From Erythroxylum novogranatense (lineage: Eukaryota > Streptophyta > Magnoliopsida > Malpighiales > Erythroxylaceae): a DNA stretch of 64,000 bases. Under the pieces are notes generated by a model, which ran no database searches, was not told the DNA's origin, and worked only from the letters and a program-made list of their open reading frames with translations. The stretch covers positions 53,733,414 to 53,797,413 of the forward strand of contig CM057230.1 of NCBI GenBank assembly GCA_029891385.1, given 5' to 3'. A program made the translations under genes and the position numbers. How positions within the stretch are numbered: position 1 is the stretch's first letter; each line of letters opens with the position of its first letter. Below, in pieces: positions 37,421-48,386 of this stretch.

Positions 37421-37921
37421 TGTAATACATAATATAGACTTTATTACGTGTTTCGGATCATTCAGGAAAGAGTTAAAAACGAAGAAAATGAAGAATACCT
37501 AATTTCGATTCTATCTTGACTTTCGAAGCGGTTTTTGTGGCCAAAACGAGCTCCAACCTCTTGGAATCTTCATGGAAAACATTCATTGATACGTGGTTCA
37601 CGTCTTTATATAGTTTTCTCAATACATAAGCACTCTTAACGAGTCAAAAGATCCATTTGCTTACGAATGATATGAGTAACTACAAGAAACCTTAATCTTT
37701 ATATATAGCTTTCATATCAGGCTTCTCCATCACAATCTCGATATAGGCATAGTCTACACTGATCGAGATTCATTTTCTTTCTAAACTTTGACTTATTAAT
37801 TTAGATGATTTATTGGACTACTTTATTACCTTTATCTGAATCAAATTACGTAACTTAACCGATAACTTATTAAAAATCAAAAAATATAATTAATAGTTAT
37901 CCGTTATAATGAGAAAGGACA
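37421..37921 (-). repeat. Copia E 5' LTR
   Basis: On the minus strand it starts TGTCCTTTCTCATTATAACG and ends ATTATGTATTACA at the primer site, about 500 bp. The outer edge at 37921 is inferred from the TG start and the onset of kinase homology just after it. No second LTR was found. Confidence 0.55.
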
Positions 37922-37929
37922 AAATTTTT

Positions 37930-38684
37930 CAGGATAGTTTTCCTTCCTTTTGCTTCATTTCAATTTGATACGGAGAACTCGACAGATTAAAGGCTGGCCA
38001 TCTCAAAGACCCAACTGGAAGCTCTAATCGATATATGGCTGTGAAGTGGAGTGTTTGGGTCTCTACTTTAGTCGTAAACGAGAAGCTTGTTTGAATGAAC
38101 TTGGTTCTTGTCCTCACATCATTAGGAGTTTCATCACACCTAGTGGTAGCTAAGCCAATCAAGTTACCGATGTTAGCTTGGCAGAATCAGATGTTAAACA
38201 GTGCACAAGAGCAATACTAAAGGGTCTGTCTTACATCCACATTAAAGGGTTTTTCACTATGACATAAAGCTTCATAATTTGTTACTGTTCAACGAGGTAA
38301 AGTGAAGTCTGCAAAATTTGGGTTGGAGAAGAGAATAGGGCGGAAACGAAGTAAAGAAAATAAGAGGAGGCATAAAATTCGGGGAACATCGTTATACATG
38401 TCACCGTAATTAGTTAAAGAAAATGAGTACGACGGGACGCTAAGAGGTATTTGGGCACTTGGTGCTCTGTGGTTGAAATTATCACTGGAAAACAAGCGTG
38501 GAGTTGTAAGCTGGAGACAAACATGGCAGCGCTGCTAATCCGTATCAAAGTCAAAGACGAATTACTGACAATCACACAACATGGAAAGGATTTCTTGTTC
38601 AAGTGTTTTGCTCAGGATCCTAGGCAGAGATGGATGACCGAAATGTTATTGGATCCTCTCTGTAGAAAATTGCCTGGAGACTAA
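37930..38684 (+). pseudogene. MAPKKK-type protein kinase pseudogene
   Basis: Fragments in shifting frames follow the order of a plant intronless MAPKKK (MAPKKK15/17/18-like) kinase domain. RYMAVK (lysine region, about 38030) is followed by NELGSCPHIIRSFITPSG (38095), then TRAILKGLSYIHIKGF and HYDIKLHN (catalytic-loop HRD/HCD equivalent, about 38255), KSAKFGLE (DFG with Asp replaced by Lys, about 38310), and ALGALWLKLSLE/GTWCSVVEIITGKQAWSC with the C-lobe KDFLFKCFAQDPRQRWMTEMLL (38451-38684). The glycine loop is missing or unrecognisable where the copia E LTR abuts. Stops and frameshifts rule out an active kinase. Confidence 0.78.
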
Positions 38685-39140
38685 TTAGCGAAAACAAAGC
38701 TTAGAGAGAGAGATCATACAGGGCCCGCTTTTTTCCCTTCTTCTTTGCCACATAAAATATACATAAGATATGGGATCCAATAAAATTATTAAATTAATAT
38801 GTTCCGTAGGCGTTTAAATTAAATTTTAGTTAAAACCCTAGGCCTGAAGTAATAGCAACCCTGAAGGGTAGGGAGGGTCTTGAATGGAGAAAGACAAGGA
38901 TGTCGTCGTTTATCAAAAACATAGGCTAATAAGTAGCCATAAATTGATCCTTATTAAAAACTGGATAAAAAACTTAAATAGAAATAAGAAAATGCAGGAT
39001 AAGCGTTACAAAACAGAAAACAAAAAAGCAAATTGGTTAATATTTACATGCATAACCAAACCAACCTTTCCCCACTGAAGGTACAATATTATCTCACTAT
39101 CTAGAATAGTTACAAACTCAAATCGATTATAAAGACAAAC
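38685..39140. other. Intergenic / likely 3' UTR of the downstream gene
   Basis: No convincing ORF or repeat. The part nearest 39140 is probably 3' UTR of the minus-strand CWC16 gene, which ends tail-to-tail with the kinase pseudogene. Confidence 0.5.
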
Positions 39141-39182
39141 CAGTTGATTAAAATCGCCCAGCAGTTGATTAAAATCGCCCAG
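39141..39182. repeat. Perfect 21-bp tandem duplication across the CWC16 stop codon
   Basis: 39141-39161 and 39162-39182 are identical (CAGTTGATTAAAATCGCCCA plus G). The unit contains the last codons and stop of the CWC16 gene. The gene uses the first stop it meets, at 39169-39171, so the second unit is 3' UTR. Confidence 0.93.
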
Positions 39183-41341
39183 GCCTTGTCACAGAAACTG
39201 CACTTGTTGACCAAGAAGATGGCTTGAAACCCCCAGTCAGCAAATTAGAAGCTGCAACAGCACTAATTTTTCTTCTCTTTGATTCTAGCTCCAAACGTTT
39301 CTTATTAGACATAGAAGATGCAGATGACTCCGGAAAGATCGAAGAGGCGTTGATTGATGCTCGCTTATCCTTCCTATTCCTCTCAAATTTCGAAGAAAAT
39401 CTCACTTCTGCTGCTCGGGCAACATCTTCTTCAGTTGTTGGAAGTAGTCTCATGGCAAGCCCCATTTTCCTGGAAGCATCTTCTTCCTCTGCAACTCTTT
39501 TCTTTTGATTTCTGAGTCTGGCACGCAAAGTCTTGTTAAGGGAATAGTCGTCTGAATGCCTGGCATCGGATACACGTTGAAGCCGTACTAGCACTGGCTC
39601 CGCTTCTTTCTTTTTCTGCATATCCTCTTCCTGATGTTCAAGACGATAAAATGGATCTGCAAGCTTCCCTTTCTCTGCAAAACAACAAAATAAGGTAAAA
39701 TGTGCATAAAATTAAGTCCAAATTGAATTGGCGTTTGCATCGCAAAGAAAAACAACAGTTGCTGCATTCATCTACTTAAAATAAAACTCAAGGCTAAAAT
39801 ACATTAAAGATTCTCACGTATTTTCACCTACCTTCATCTGCAGGTAGTGCAAATGTTTCTGCATCCTCAACATCAAACTCCTCAGTCTTTTTCTGCGCAC
39901 CACTGATTATTACATATTCACAATTTTTTGGATCTGTCTGAATGACAATCACATTTTTGCAGCAAGCAGATTTCATGGTAAAGTTCCATATCTGAAAGAA
40001 GCAAAAAGGGCATTATATCAAAATGAGAAAATAATGAACTAAAGAAATGAAAAGATGGCTGAACTTTTTGCTCGTCCAATTAACCAGGAAATAGCAGGAT
40101 TGTTAATAAATTTGCTGTCAAGTGGAATCAAATCATCTATAAGCACAACAAACAGTCGTAGAACTCTGCTATTCCTTAGAAGCGAACTGTATCTCTTATT
40201 CCTGTGATGCTAGGTGGCCTACCCCATTGCAGGCACTAAATTCAATATGATAACATCTTTTACGATTGAACAAAATTAGCTTATTATAATTTTGAGCAAG
40301 CCGCTATGGTGAAATCGGTAGACACGCTGCTTTTAGGAAGCAGTACTAGAACATCTCAGTTTGAGTCCGAGTCGCGGCATAAGTGTCTTTTAATTTTCGA
40401 AAGGACACAGTTAGTCCTACAACGTCCCTAAGAATATCCATATGAAGAGAAAGCATAAATATCAATTAAAGCACAATACTTTTCTACACTAAACTACTAA
40501 TGCATCTGCAATCTGCAAGTAAACGTTACCTTTGTTGAATAATAATTTCCCACTTGCTTTTTCTCTGCATTAAACCGAACCCCCTTAGCAATCATAGAAT
40601 TGCAACCACCACACCATATATTGAATGGCATCTCAAACCTGTAAACAATGAAATTATAAAGGGAAGTTGTAAACAACGGAAGTTGTTAAAGAAACAGAGG
40701 ATGCAGAACATTGAACAGCTTTAGGTTCCATAATCCCAACATACAAAGCCACAGAGCCTCAAAACAAAGACAAACCCTCATAATCATTTATTTATGTGTA
40801 GTTTCTCTTTTAATTTAGAGGGCAAGACAAGAGGAAGAGCATTCACACTAGTAATCGTCGTTATATAAGAATTTGACGAACAATTCTAAGCCTAAACAAT
40901 TAGGTTATGCAACATATAAAGAGAGATGAATCCATTGAACCGAAAGTTGAAACGGTAAAGAGTAAATCTGCACCTTACAATCAAGATCCCTTGATCTATT
41001 TTCCTTGCCCTCTCCCTCAACGCATGTTGACCGTGAAACTTGTTTAACCCACCCTGCAACAAAGAAAATCCATGATCAGAAAATAATATTAAGTTTCGCC
41101 CACATAAAATATCCCAAAAACAAACGAAAATTCAAGCTCTTCTACATACCTTCTTCGGACTCCATTCCGGTGGGTAATAAAAATTGTCAGCCCTAGCAGC
41201 TGCAAGCGAAGACTGCAGCAAAACCCAGAATCAGAAAGGAAAATCTCAAAAACCAAACAAGAACACATTGCAATCATCAAAACCCTAATAGAGATGCAGT
41301 AATCGCCCACTGAAGCACGAGCAATTAGGAACCCTTACCAT
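39169..41341 (-). CDS. CWC16/YJU2-family splicing factor, DUF572 (CCDC130-like)
   Basis: Six coding exons on the minus strand: 41339-41341 (ATG only), 41150-41212, 40974-41053, 40530-40638, 39832-39991, 39169-39674. All five introns are GT-AG and the phases join to one 306-residue frame. The protein starts MSSLAAARADNFYYPPEWSP and has the family's N-terminal cysteine set, WCGGC (C58, C61) and ACC (C95, C96), the conserved blocks KGVRFNAEKKQVGNYYST and EYVIISGAQKK, then EKGKLADPFYRLEHQ and a basic, charged C-terminal tail (RKDKRASINASSIFPE, KKRLELESKRRKI). Yju2/CWC16 proteins join the spliceosome around the first catalytic step; the CCDC130 branch is nuclear and less well studied. Length fits plant members. 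No breaks were seen. Confidence 0.95.
40300..40379 (+). tRNA. trnL-UAG: Plastid-derived tRNA-Leu (UAG), decayed, in a nuclear intron
   Basis: 80 nt, beginning GCCGCTATGGTGAAAT and ending GTCGCGGCA, a close match to chloroplast trnL-UAG. The anticodon loop TTTAGGA between CTGCT and AGCAG gives UAG, and there is the long variable arm of Leu tRNAs. Changes from the plastid form are mostly C to T or G to A. They create an A-C mismatch in the T stem, change the T loop to TTTGAGT, and leave one mismatch in the acceptor stem. It lies antisense in intron 4 of the CWC16 gene. It is best seen as a nuclear plastid insertion, probably inactive. Confidence 0.88.
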
Positions 41342-41578
41342 CGTCGGCGTTCTCTTCGCGAATTGGTATCGGTGTTATGATTAACGAAATAAACGTAATG
41401 TTATACGAGAGTAATCTTCAGATTTATATCAAAGTTCGCAGACGGGTCGGTTAAAATTTTATATAGGGTGCGGGTCCACCCTACCCAATATTTCTGAAAT
41501 CTATAGGATATATATATCCGTATTTGGGTCGGGTAGAATGACTATAAATATAAACGGAGGTCGGGTCAGGTTAGCCTA
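41342..41578 (-). promoter_or_regulatory. 5' flank of the CWC16 gene
   Basis: A short interval between the start codon and the hAT-like element. It should contain the 5' UTR and core promoter. No clear TATA box stands out. 41440-41575 has several GGGTCGGGT-type words and an AT run at 41507. Confidence 0.4.
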
Positions 41579-43639
41579 TTAGTTAGAAACGGTATGGGTT
41601 TTATATCTGCTGGAAGTAACATATCAACCAAAAAAGGTACAAACTTGTATTAGTTATCAATAGTAGTGAGTACCGACAATTTAGCATAGGACTAGATGGC
41701 ATCATAAACTTTTAAAAAATAGGGATTATTTAGCAAAATTTTTTAAAAAACAAGCCCACCCCCTTGGCACCGTGCGCCCTTCTTTTTTGCCAAGTAACTT
41801 CTTAGTTCAATTTTTATAGTTATTTTTATTTTTATTTTTAAAATAAAAAAGAATTTTATTACTACTAATAATTATACATTAAATAAAACTTAAAAAATTT
41901 AGTTAAATTTATTTCAATCTTTTATATAATATTTATTAATAAAGTATTAATAAAATTTATTTATTTTTAAATGAATATTTTAAAATTATTATTTATAAAC
42001 TAAATTTATTTAAATATATTGTAATTATTAAATCAAATTTATTTCAATTTATATATTTAAAATATTCTAAATTAATTATATTTATTAATAATTATTAAAT
42101 TAATTTTATAAATTACACAAAATTTTAAATAAGTTAAGTTATTTATCATTTTAATAATAATTAATTTAAATTAATTAAATATTATATTATATTAAAATTT
42201 TAATTCTTATAATTAATATATTAAATAATTAAATAATATATATTTAATTGATAGTAAATTAAATAATATATGTTTCTATTTAGGGTTTCACTTCAGCTAG
42301 TTGTTTCCTCATCACTAGTTCTTATTGTAAATTGTAATAGTTAGAAAGTTAAGGATCTTTATTATTCTTTTTATTTGATATTTTGATATAATTATTATTT
42401 ATTATTGTTGGACCTCGATCTTTTAGTAGAATTTAGAAATATTAAATGAAATTAAATGGGTGTTTTTGAGTATGTATGTCTCGTGGGTGTTTTAGACTTA
42501 AATGATATTGATGTGAAAAGAAATGGATTTTGGTTTTGATGACTTGAAAATTTTGAATAAATTTGTATGTGTAAGGGTACCATGACAATTATAGTGAATA
42601 AATTGGTTTAAATGGAATTGAAAAGCAAGAAATGAATAGTGAAAGTGTTAAATTTTAGGAAATTGCAAGTCTGACTTTTTGGGATGAATAGTAGCAGAGT
42701 TGACTATTTGAGCTGAAACTTTCATGCATTTTTTTGGGTTGATTTAGGCAGAATTTGATAAAATAATCTTCATGAAAGTTGTAGCTTCTATTGATAGTTT
42801 CTATCGCTATGAAGTATGACATTTTTCGATATCGGGATTGAAAGTTATGATCTTTTGAAGTTAAGGTTATTTTGCTTTGTGTTTGGAAAATGCTATTAAG
42901 GGTAAGTTTGTGTGTATTGTGCTTTGAGTTAAATTTTGTACTGATATAGTTTGAATTGGCTCAAGTAGCCTTATTGAAAGTTGTAGAGGAAGTTTATAGC
43001 TTTTCAATGATGTATAATATGTTATTTTTTATTATGGAAATTGGAAGATGTGAAATTTCGAAGTATGGATGTTATTTTAGGATGACAAATTTCTGGCAGA
43101 ACCTTTGACTGAAAAATTAACCTAGTTAGAGGTTGAAATTACTTTTCAGTTCTTCATAAAAGTTTTAGATTATGTTTTGATCTTTCCATTGATGTAAAGT
43201 ATGGAAATTTTGGACCATGGAATAGGAAGTTATGATTTTTAGAAGTTTCTGTTACTGTTTGATATGATCATTAGTGGACAGAAACTTCGAAGTGGTTTTT
43301 GACTCTCTTAGAGGCCAAATTGATTTTTTATCCTTCATAAAAGTTGTAAGTTGCATTTTGATCTTTTCATTGATATTAAGTATGACATTTTTGGACCTTG
43401 GAGCTGAAAGATAGAAATTTTCGAAGTTGAGTTATTGTTTAGGGAGGCATTAATTGGACAGAAAGTTTGAAGTAGTTTTTGATCCCTTTAGAGAAGGATT
43501 TGGTTTTTAAGTTCTTCATGGAAGTTGTAGAGCTTCCTTTTATATTTCTTTTTATACCAAGTTTGTAAATTTTGGACTCTTGAGTCAAAAGTTATGTATT
43601 TTGGAAGTTAAGGGTTTTTTAGTGAAAAAAAGAAGAGGA

Positions 43640-43800
43640 AAGTGGCAGTTCGCGATCGCGACCATTTCGCGATCAAGAATCGATAAGATCACGACACCCT
43701 CGCGAGGCGAAGCGCTTCGCTTCGCGATCACTAGCGTGCGCGTCAGCAAGACGTCTCATGACCCGAGGCCTCGTTGCATGACGACGTCAGTAGTGATTTT
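43640..43800. repeat. CpG-dense palindromic block of LTR V
   Basis: Five TCGCGA sites and nested inverted repeats (for example GCGAAGCGCTTCGCTTCGC) inside an AT-rich LTR. Confidence 0.8.
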
Positions 43801-45636
43801 TTCGTCTGACATCCGATTGACTTGATTTTTGAAGCGTTGAATTTTTAAGATAATTCTCTACCTCTACATGAAAGTTTTGGATTTTTTAGATTAATTTGAA
43901 AAAGATTGATTGAATCAAAGGGAGAGGATTAATTAAAGAGTTTGAGTTGGACATTTTTCTGAACATGCTTAAGTATTTTGATGATATATTGATCTGTAGA
44001 GATCCATTTAAGTTGGTTTTTATTTCTAAATAAACTAGAGACATGGAATTACAAGTTATCTAAAGGGACTTAATTTTAATTCGGACTCTAGGATCTTCAA
44101 TTTCTGAATTGAAGTTGGGTTTAATGTTCAATCTTGGATTAGTAAGAGCTGAAAGTATTTTGGCCATAACTTTTGCTCTAGTCATCCAAATGAGGTGATT
44201 CTTAATTTGAATTAAACTAGAGAGATAGGGCTACAAATGTTTTGATGAAATTTAATTTTATTTCAGTCTCTATGAGTGTCAATTTTTGGATGGAAGTCAA
44301 GCTTAGGGAAATGTTTTAGTATAAGAATAGTCCGAAAATGTTTAGAGTATAACTTTTGGAGTATTAAACCAAATTGAATGATTTTGGTATCATTATGAAA
44401 TTGAGACAATGAGGAACAATTCTTTATAAGTAAGTTTTAGAAAATTCCTTCAATTTGACGATTAGAAAAAAATGTCCTACGTTAAGCATGAATTAAATTG
44501 AATTTGGAGGTATGAACATATTATTATATGATTTTGAGGAATTAATTAATATGTTAATGTGAGTAATTAGCATGTTAATTTGAGTAAGATCATAAGGCAT
44601 AGGTTGATTTGATTAAATTGAATTAAAGTGTTAAAAATACATGAGGGGCAAAATTGGAAGAATACTTAAGCTTTTAAGTTTCAAAGCTTATAAGGAAAGA
44701 CATAAGGGTCTTTTCTCATTCATTAATGGTAAGTTGGTAAATAAGGAGTGTGGGCTTTCGTATAAGAAGGAAGAAGCACGAAATTGAGAAGGAAGAAACA
44801 AAATAAAGGAAAAGAAGAGAGGTTTTCGGTGGAGGAAGAAGAGAAAAGAAAGAAGTGAGCTAGGGTTTTGATTTTCTAAGTTTTTAAGAGGGTTTTCAAA
44901 GTTGATTCAAGAGGGAAAAATGAAGAGGAGCACAAGAGCTTTAATTCAAGCCAAGAAACCTCTCTTTTGGTGAAGGTTTAAGGTAAGAGAAAATTTTGAT
45001 TTGTTGAATTTTGAAAAGATTTTGGTTTAGATAGCTTGAGAATTGTATAGGTTTGAGTTTTATTGTATCAATTTTGGTAATTGCATGGTATGAATTGTTC
45101 AATTTTGGATTTCTATGAATTAGGGATTTTGTCTTAGATGAGGGAAATTAATAGAGGCAATGGAGAAAGAGAGGCTTTGAACAAGTTTCAATCAAGGATA
45201 TGAGGTGGGTGTAATGTTTATAATTTGAATTATGAGCCAATTATAAGTTTTTGAAAAATCAAGAAGAGAAATGATTTGCAAATTCATTGTTTTCAAATAA
45301 TTTGATAAATAGCTACAGTTGTAAACTTCTTTGTTTATAAATGATTTTGATAAATTGCTACGATTTTCGCATTCCTTGTGATTGAATGATTGAGAATTTG
45401 ATATGTGAATTGGTGTGACATTGTGACATTATAAATGAAGTTGTGTTTGAATAGGACATTATTATGAAAATTGAGTTTTCTAAATGTGCCTTTGGGCAAT
45501 TAACTTTCATGTGTGAAATATCTGTTATGTATATTTGGTTAGGTCACATAAGTTGTCAAGTGCACTTGTCAAAGGCTTCGCCCGCCTGCCCAGTAGTGGC
45601 ATGGGAGCTCCGTTAAGGACTCCCATAAATTCACGA

Positions 45637-45714
45637 CTATACTAGACCGCTATGTGAAAAAGTGTAGTACGTTCTGTTCATGGCTACACAGGATCGCTAT
45701 GCGGGAATGTGTAG
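45637..45714 (+). other. Tandem covarying hairpins, LTR V
   Basis: 45637-45667 pairs CTATAC with GTGTAG (one U-G type pair); 45684-45714 pairs CTACAC with GTGTAG around TCGC/GCGG. The 47-nt spacing is the same as in T. Confidence 0.78.
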
Positions 45715-47435
45715 TACGTTTTGTTTTCTGGACCGACCCAAATAATTTTTGATGTGTTATGTGCTTATGTTCTGTTAATAAATGTGATGCATACATGTTT
45801 TAAAATTGTTCACGAATGTTTTGAAAAGAACTGAGAATTTTTTAAAAATAAACATTTGATGTTTCAACCGTGAAATTTTATGAAATGACAACGAGTTTTT
45901 GAAAAAACATTTTGCTTAGTTTTCCTGTTATAAACATGTTATTCACGAGCTGTAAAGCTCATCCCCTTTCATCCACATCTCCAGGTATCAAGAAGGAGAT
46001 CAAATGAAAAAAAGTCAAGACGTTCGTTCGTTATGTTTATGATTGTATTTTTAAGTTAGATTTTTGTAAAAAAAAAAAAGAGCTTAGGCTTATGTTGAGT
46101 ATTATGGGGATTTTTGTATCTTTGTATTAGGAATTTGAGATTGATGTTGTATTGTGGCCTGAAAATGCCATTAAAATTTGTAATGCATTTAGTTTGGAAT
46201 GTAAATGAATTATGGATTTGCGTATGGAATTGGGATATAAATTTGTGTATAGATATGGTATGTGAATGGTATATAGATGAGATGAGATGAATGTGAATGT
46301 GACTTGGCTATTGAAGTTCTATATGTATATGATTTTGATTGATTGTATTTGGATTCCAGACAGGAGGTCCGATGATTTTGATGATTGAGAATTATTGAGG
46401 TGCTATGGGTAATATGAATGTGTTTGATTGTGTTTGGATTCCAGACAGGAGATCCGATGATTATGTTGATTGTTTTAAAATATAGAAGTGCTAATCGTAT
46501 AAGAATTGATGGTATTTAGTTTTGTATGTGAGGGATTTTATGGAAAAGAAAAATAAGATTTTGTTTAAATGATGATATATGAATGAATATGAAGAAGAAA
46601 ATGAAATGAGATTTGAGTGTGAATGACTTCAATTGGATATTGAAGTTCCTTTAATTGATTGAAAAAAAAATTATACCAGTTTGGAATTGAGTTTAGACCA
46701 AGTGTGTCTCTTTTGTTTCCAACGATTTTCTAAAGTATATGTCTTCGGATGTCGGAGTTAAGAATTTTTGTCCTTAATATTTTGTTTTCTTTGATTCCGA
46801 GCATTTCGATTTTCTTTGACTCCTTAAGCTTTCGATTTCTGCACGTTTTTTGATCCGATTTGTGTTTCGTTTGTTTTGGCCCACTTTCGCTTTTTGATCC
46901 GTTCGGAATATTCCAGTTTGGTTCTTTCGGGTTTAGATTTCCTTCGTTTCCTTCCGCACGCGTTTTCTTTGATTTGTTTCCGTTTAATGCAGTCGTCACT
47001 TTGTTTATTGATTTATGTCTTCGAGGTTGGGTTTCGAAAATGGGGCCCAACAATTATATAATGAAATTGTAATATTTTAAATATTGTATATTGTTCTTAA
47101 TTTTATATTTGCATGATCATTAAATGATCTTTTTCATATTAACTATGGTTATTATTTATATGTGAAATATGTTAAAATTAATATTAATAAAATAAATAAA
47201 TTGTTGCTATTTTAAATTTTATTATTATGATTTTTAGAGATAGGGAGTAAAATTATAAAGCATACAATACAATATATTAATGGACTATCTTGCAAATTTT
47301 AAAAAATTTAAAGAATATTTTATTAATTTAAAAAATATCATAATGGTACTCGATATTGACAATACTGGTATAGGACCGTACCATAATCAAATCCGATACC
47401 AATACCGATACAGTGGTCATAACATTGTTAGTTAG

Positions 47436-48075
47436 CGTTTTACTTATATTTCAATTTACAATTTATCTACTAAGCCAACTATTTTAGTCCTTCCTAAACT
47501 GGTGTGATTTTTATGAATTTCAAGCCATCAAATTCTTATTATCTCCCTTTAATTTTTATAACTTGGATAATTCTCCTATTAGTTTTGGTTATCTACGAAA
47601 AAGTGCCTATTATATTTATAGAAAATAAAAATAATATAAATAATTTTTAAAAATAAAACTAAATAAACTAGTTATAAGCAAGATGATTTAGAAAAGAATC
47701 ACGAAAACATTTAACCTTACATAAAAGTATAACAAAATAATTTACTACTTAAAAGAAGTTATTTCTTAGTTATATAAGATCAACAAACATAAATTAATAG
47801 AAAATTCATTAATTGAATTACAAAAGAAATTTAGATTATACAAAACCTAAATGTTGTGAATAAGATCAACAAAATGATACAATTCTTTTTATGAATAAAG
47901 TCGAGAGAGGCATGAATGTTTCAATTCAAACTGGGTGCAAAAAAAAAGTTTCTAGTTAATCTCAATGGAAAAGACAATAAGATTATGTAAAACATGAGCA
48001 AATTATCCTTTGAAGAATGGATCTTAACTTCACCTGCTCCTTCCTGTGAACCTAACCTACTTTTGGGTCTCTTTG
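47436..48075. other. AT-rich interval, nothing recognised
   Basis: No ORF, repeat or structural signal that I can support. Confidence 0.5.
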
Positions 48076-48386
48076 TGTAGTGATCAATAATAATGAATCA
48101 AATACACCCATAAGGGGTATCCATGAGGGGCATTATGGTCATTATACTTTACATAACTACCAAAGGTAGTTAAGGTTTAGCATTTAAAAACAAAAGAACA
48201 CAAAGATAAGTTTTTATCTTATGAACAAAAACTTTCGTAGAAGGAGAAAAGTAGTAAAAGTTCTTTACTCGGTGGAACTATAACAATAAACTAAGTATGT
48301 GTTTTTGTTTATTATATGCATATGCAAAGATCTTGTTTGACATAATCTATATGATTATGTTCTACCTTGAGTATTCTTACATTGGT
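48076..48386 (+). repeat. Candidate small LTR and primer site of copia D
   Basis: TGTAGTGATC to TTCTTACA, about 310 bp, followed by TTGGTATTACAGAAGG, which resembles a decayed initiator-Met primer site. It lies upstream of the plus-strand copia gag. The second LTR is not in the window, so this is tentative. Confidence 0.4.

Larger units (their letters stand above)
42406..47052 (+). mobile_element. Solo LTR V (relative of family T)
   Basis: 4647 bp, TGTTGGACCTCGATC to GGGCCCAACA, flanked by ATTAT (42401-42405 and 47053-47057). No internal domain. It shares with T the opening, the purine-rich leader plus GTAAGA (44983), the tandem hairpins (45637-45714), the lower hairpin (45967-46009) and the TTCG-rich U5-like end. 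It has its own CpG block at 43640-43800 and clear divergence from T. Confidence 0.9.
41587..47427. mobile_element. hAT-like element W3, inverted relative to W and split by LTR V
   Basis: Flanked by TTAGTTAG (41579-41586 and 47428-47435), an 8-bp hAT-size duplication. The right end inverted reads CAATGTTATGACC, matching the W left end, and 47240-47420 inverted resembles 3882-4030 of W. The left end AAACGGTATGG resembles W's AAACGGATATCG but lacks the outer five bases. The middle is extremely AT-rich (41790-42380). Net length is about 1.19 kb without V. No transposase. Confidence 0.6.

Noticed and set aside
38884..39078. 64-codon Lys-rich ORF
   Set aside because: AT-rich, no domain, in the probable 3' UTR of the CWC16 gene.
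40300..40379. Functional nuclear tRNA-Leu gene
   Set aside because: The sequence is of plastid type, with stem mismatches and a changed T loop. No Pol III terminator run of four or more T follows directly; the nearest is eight bases on.
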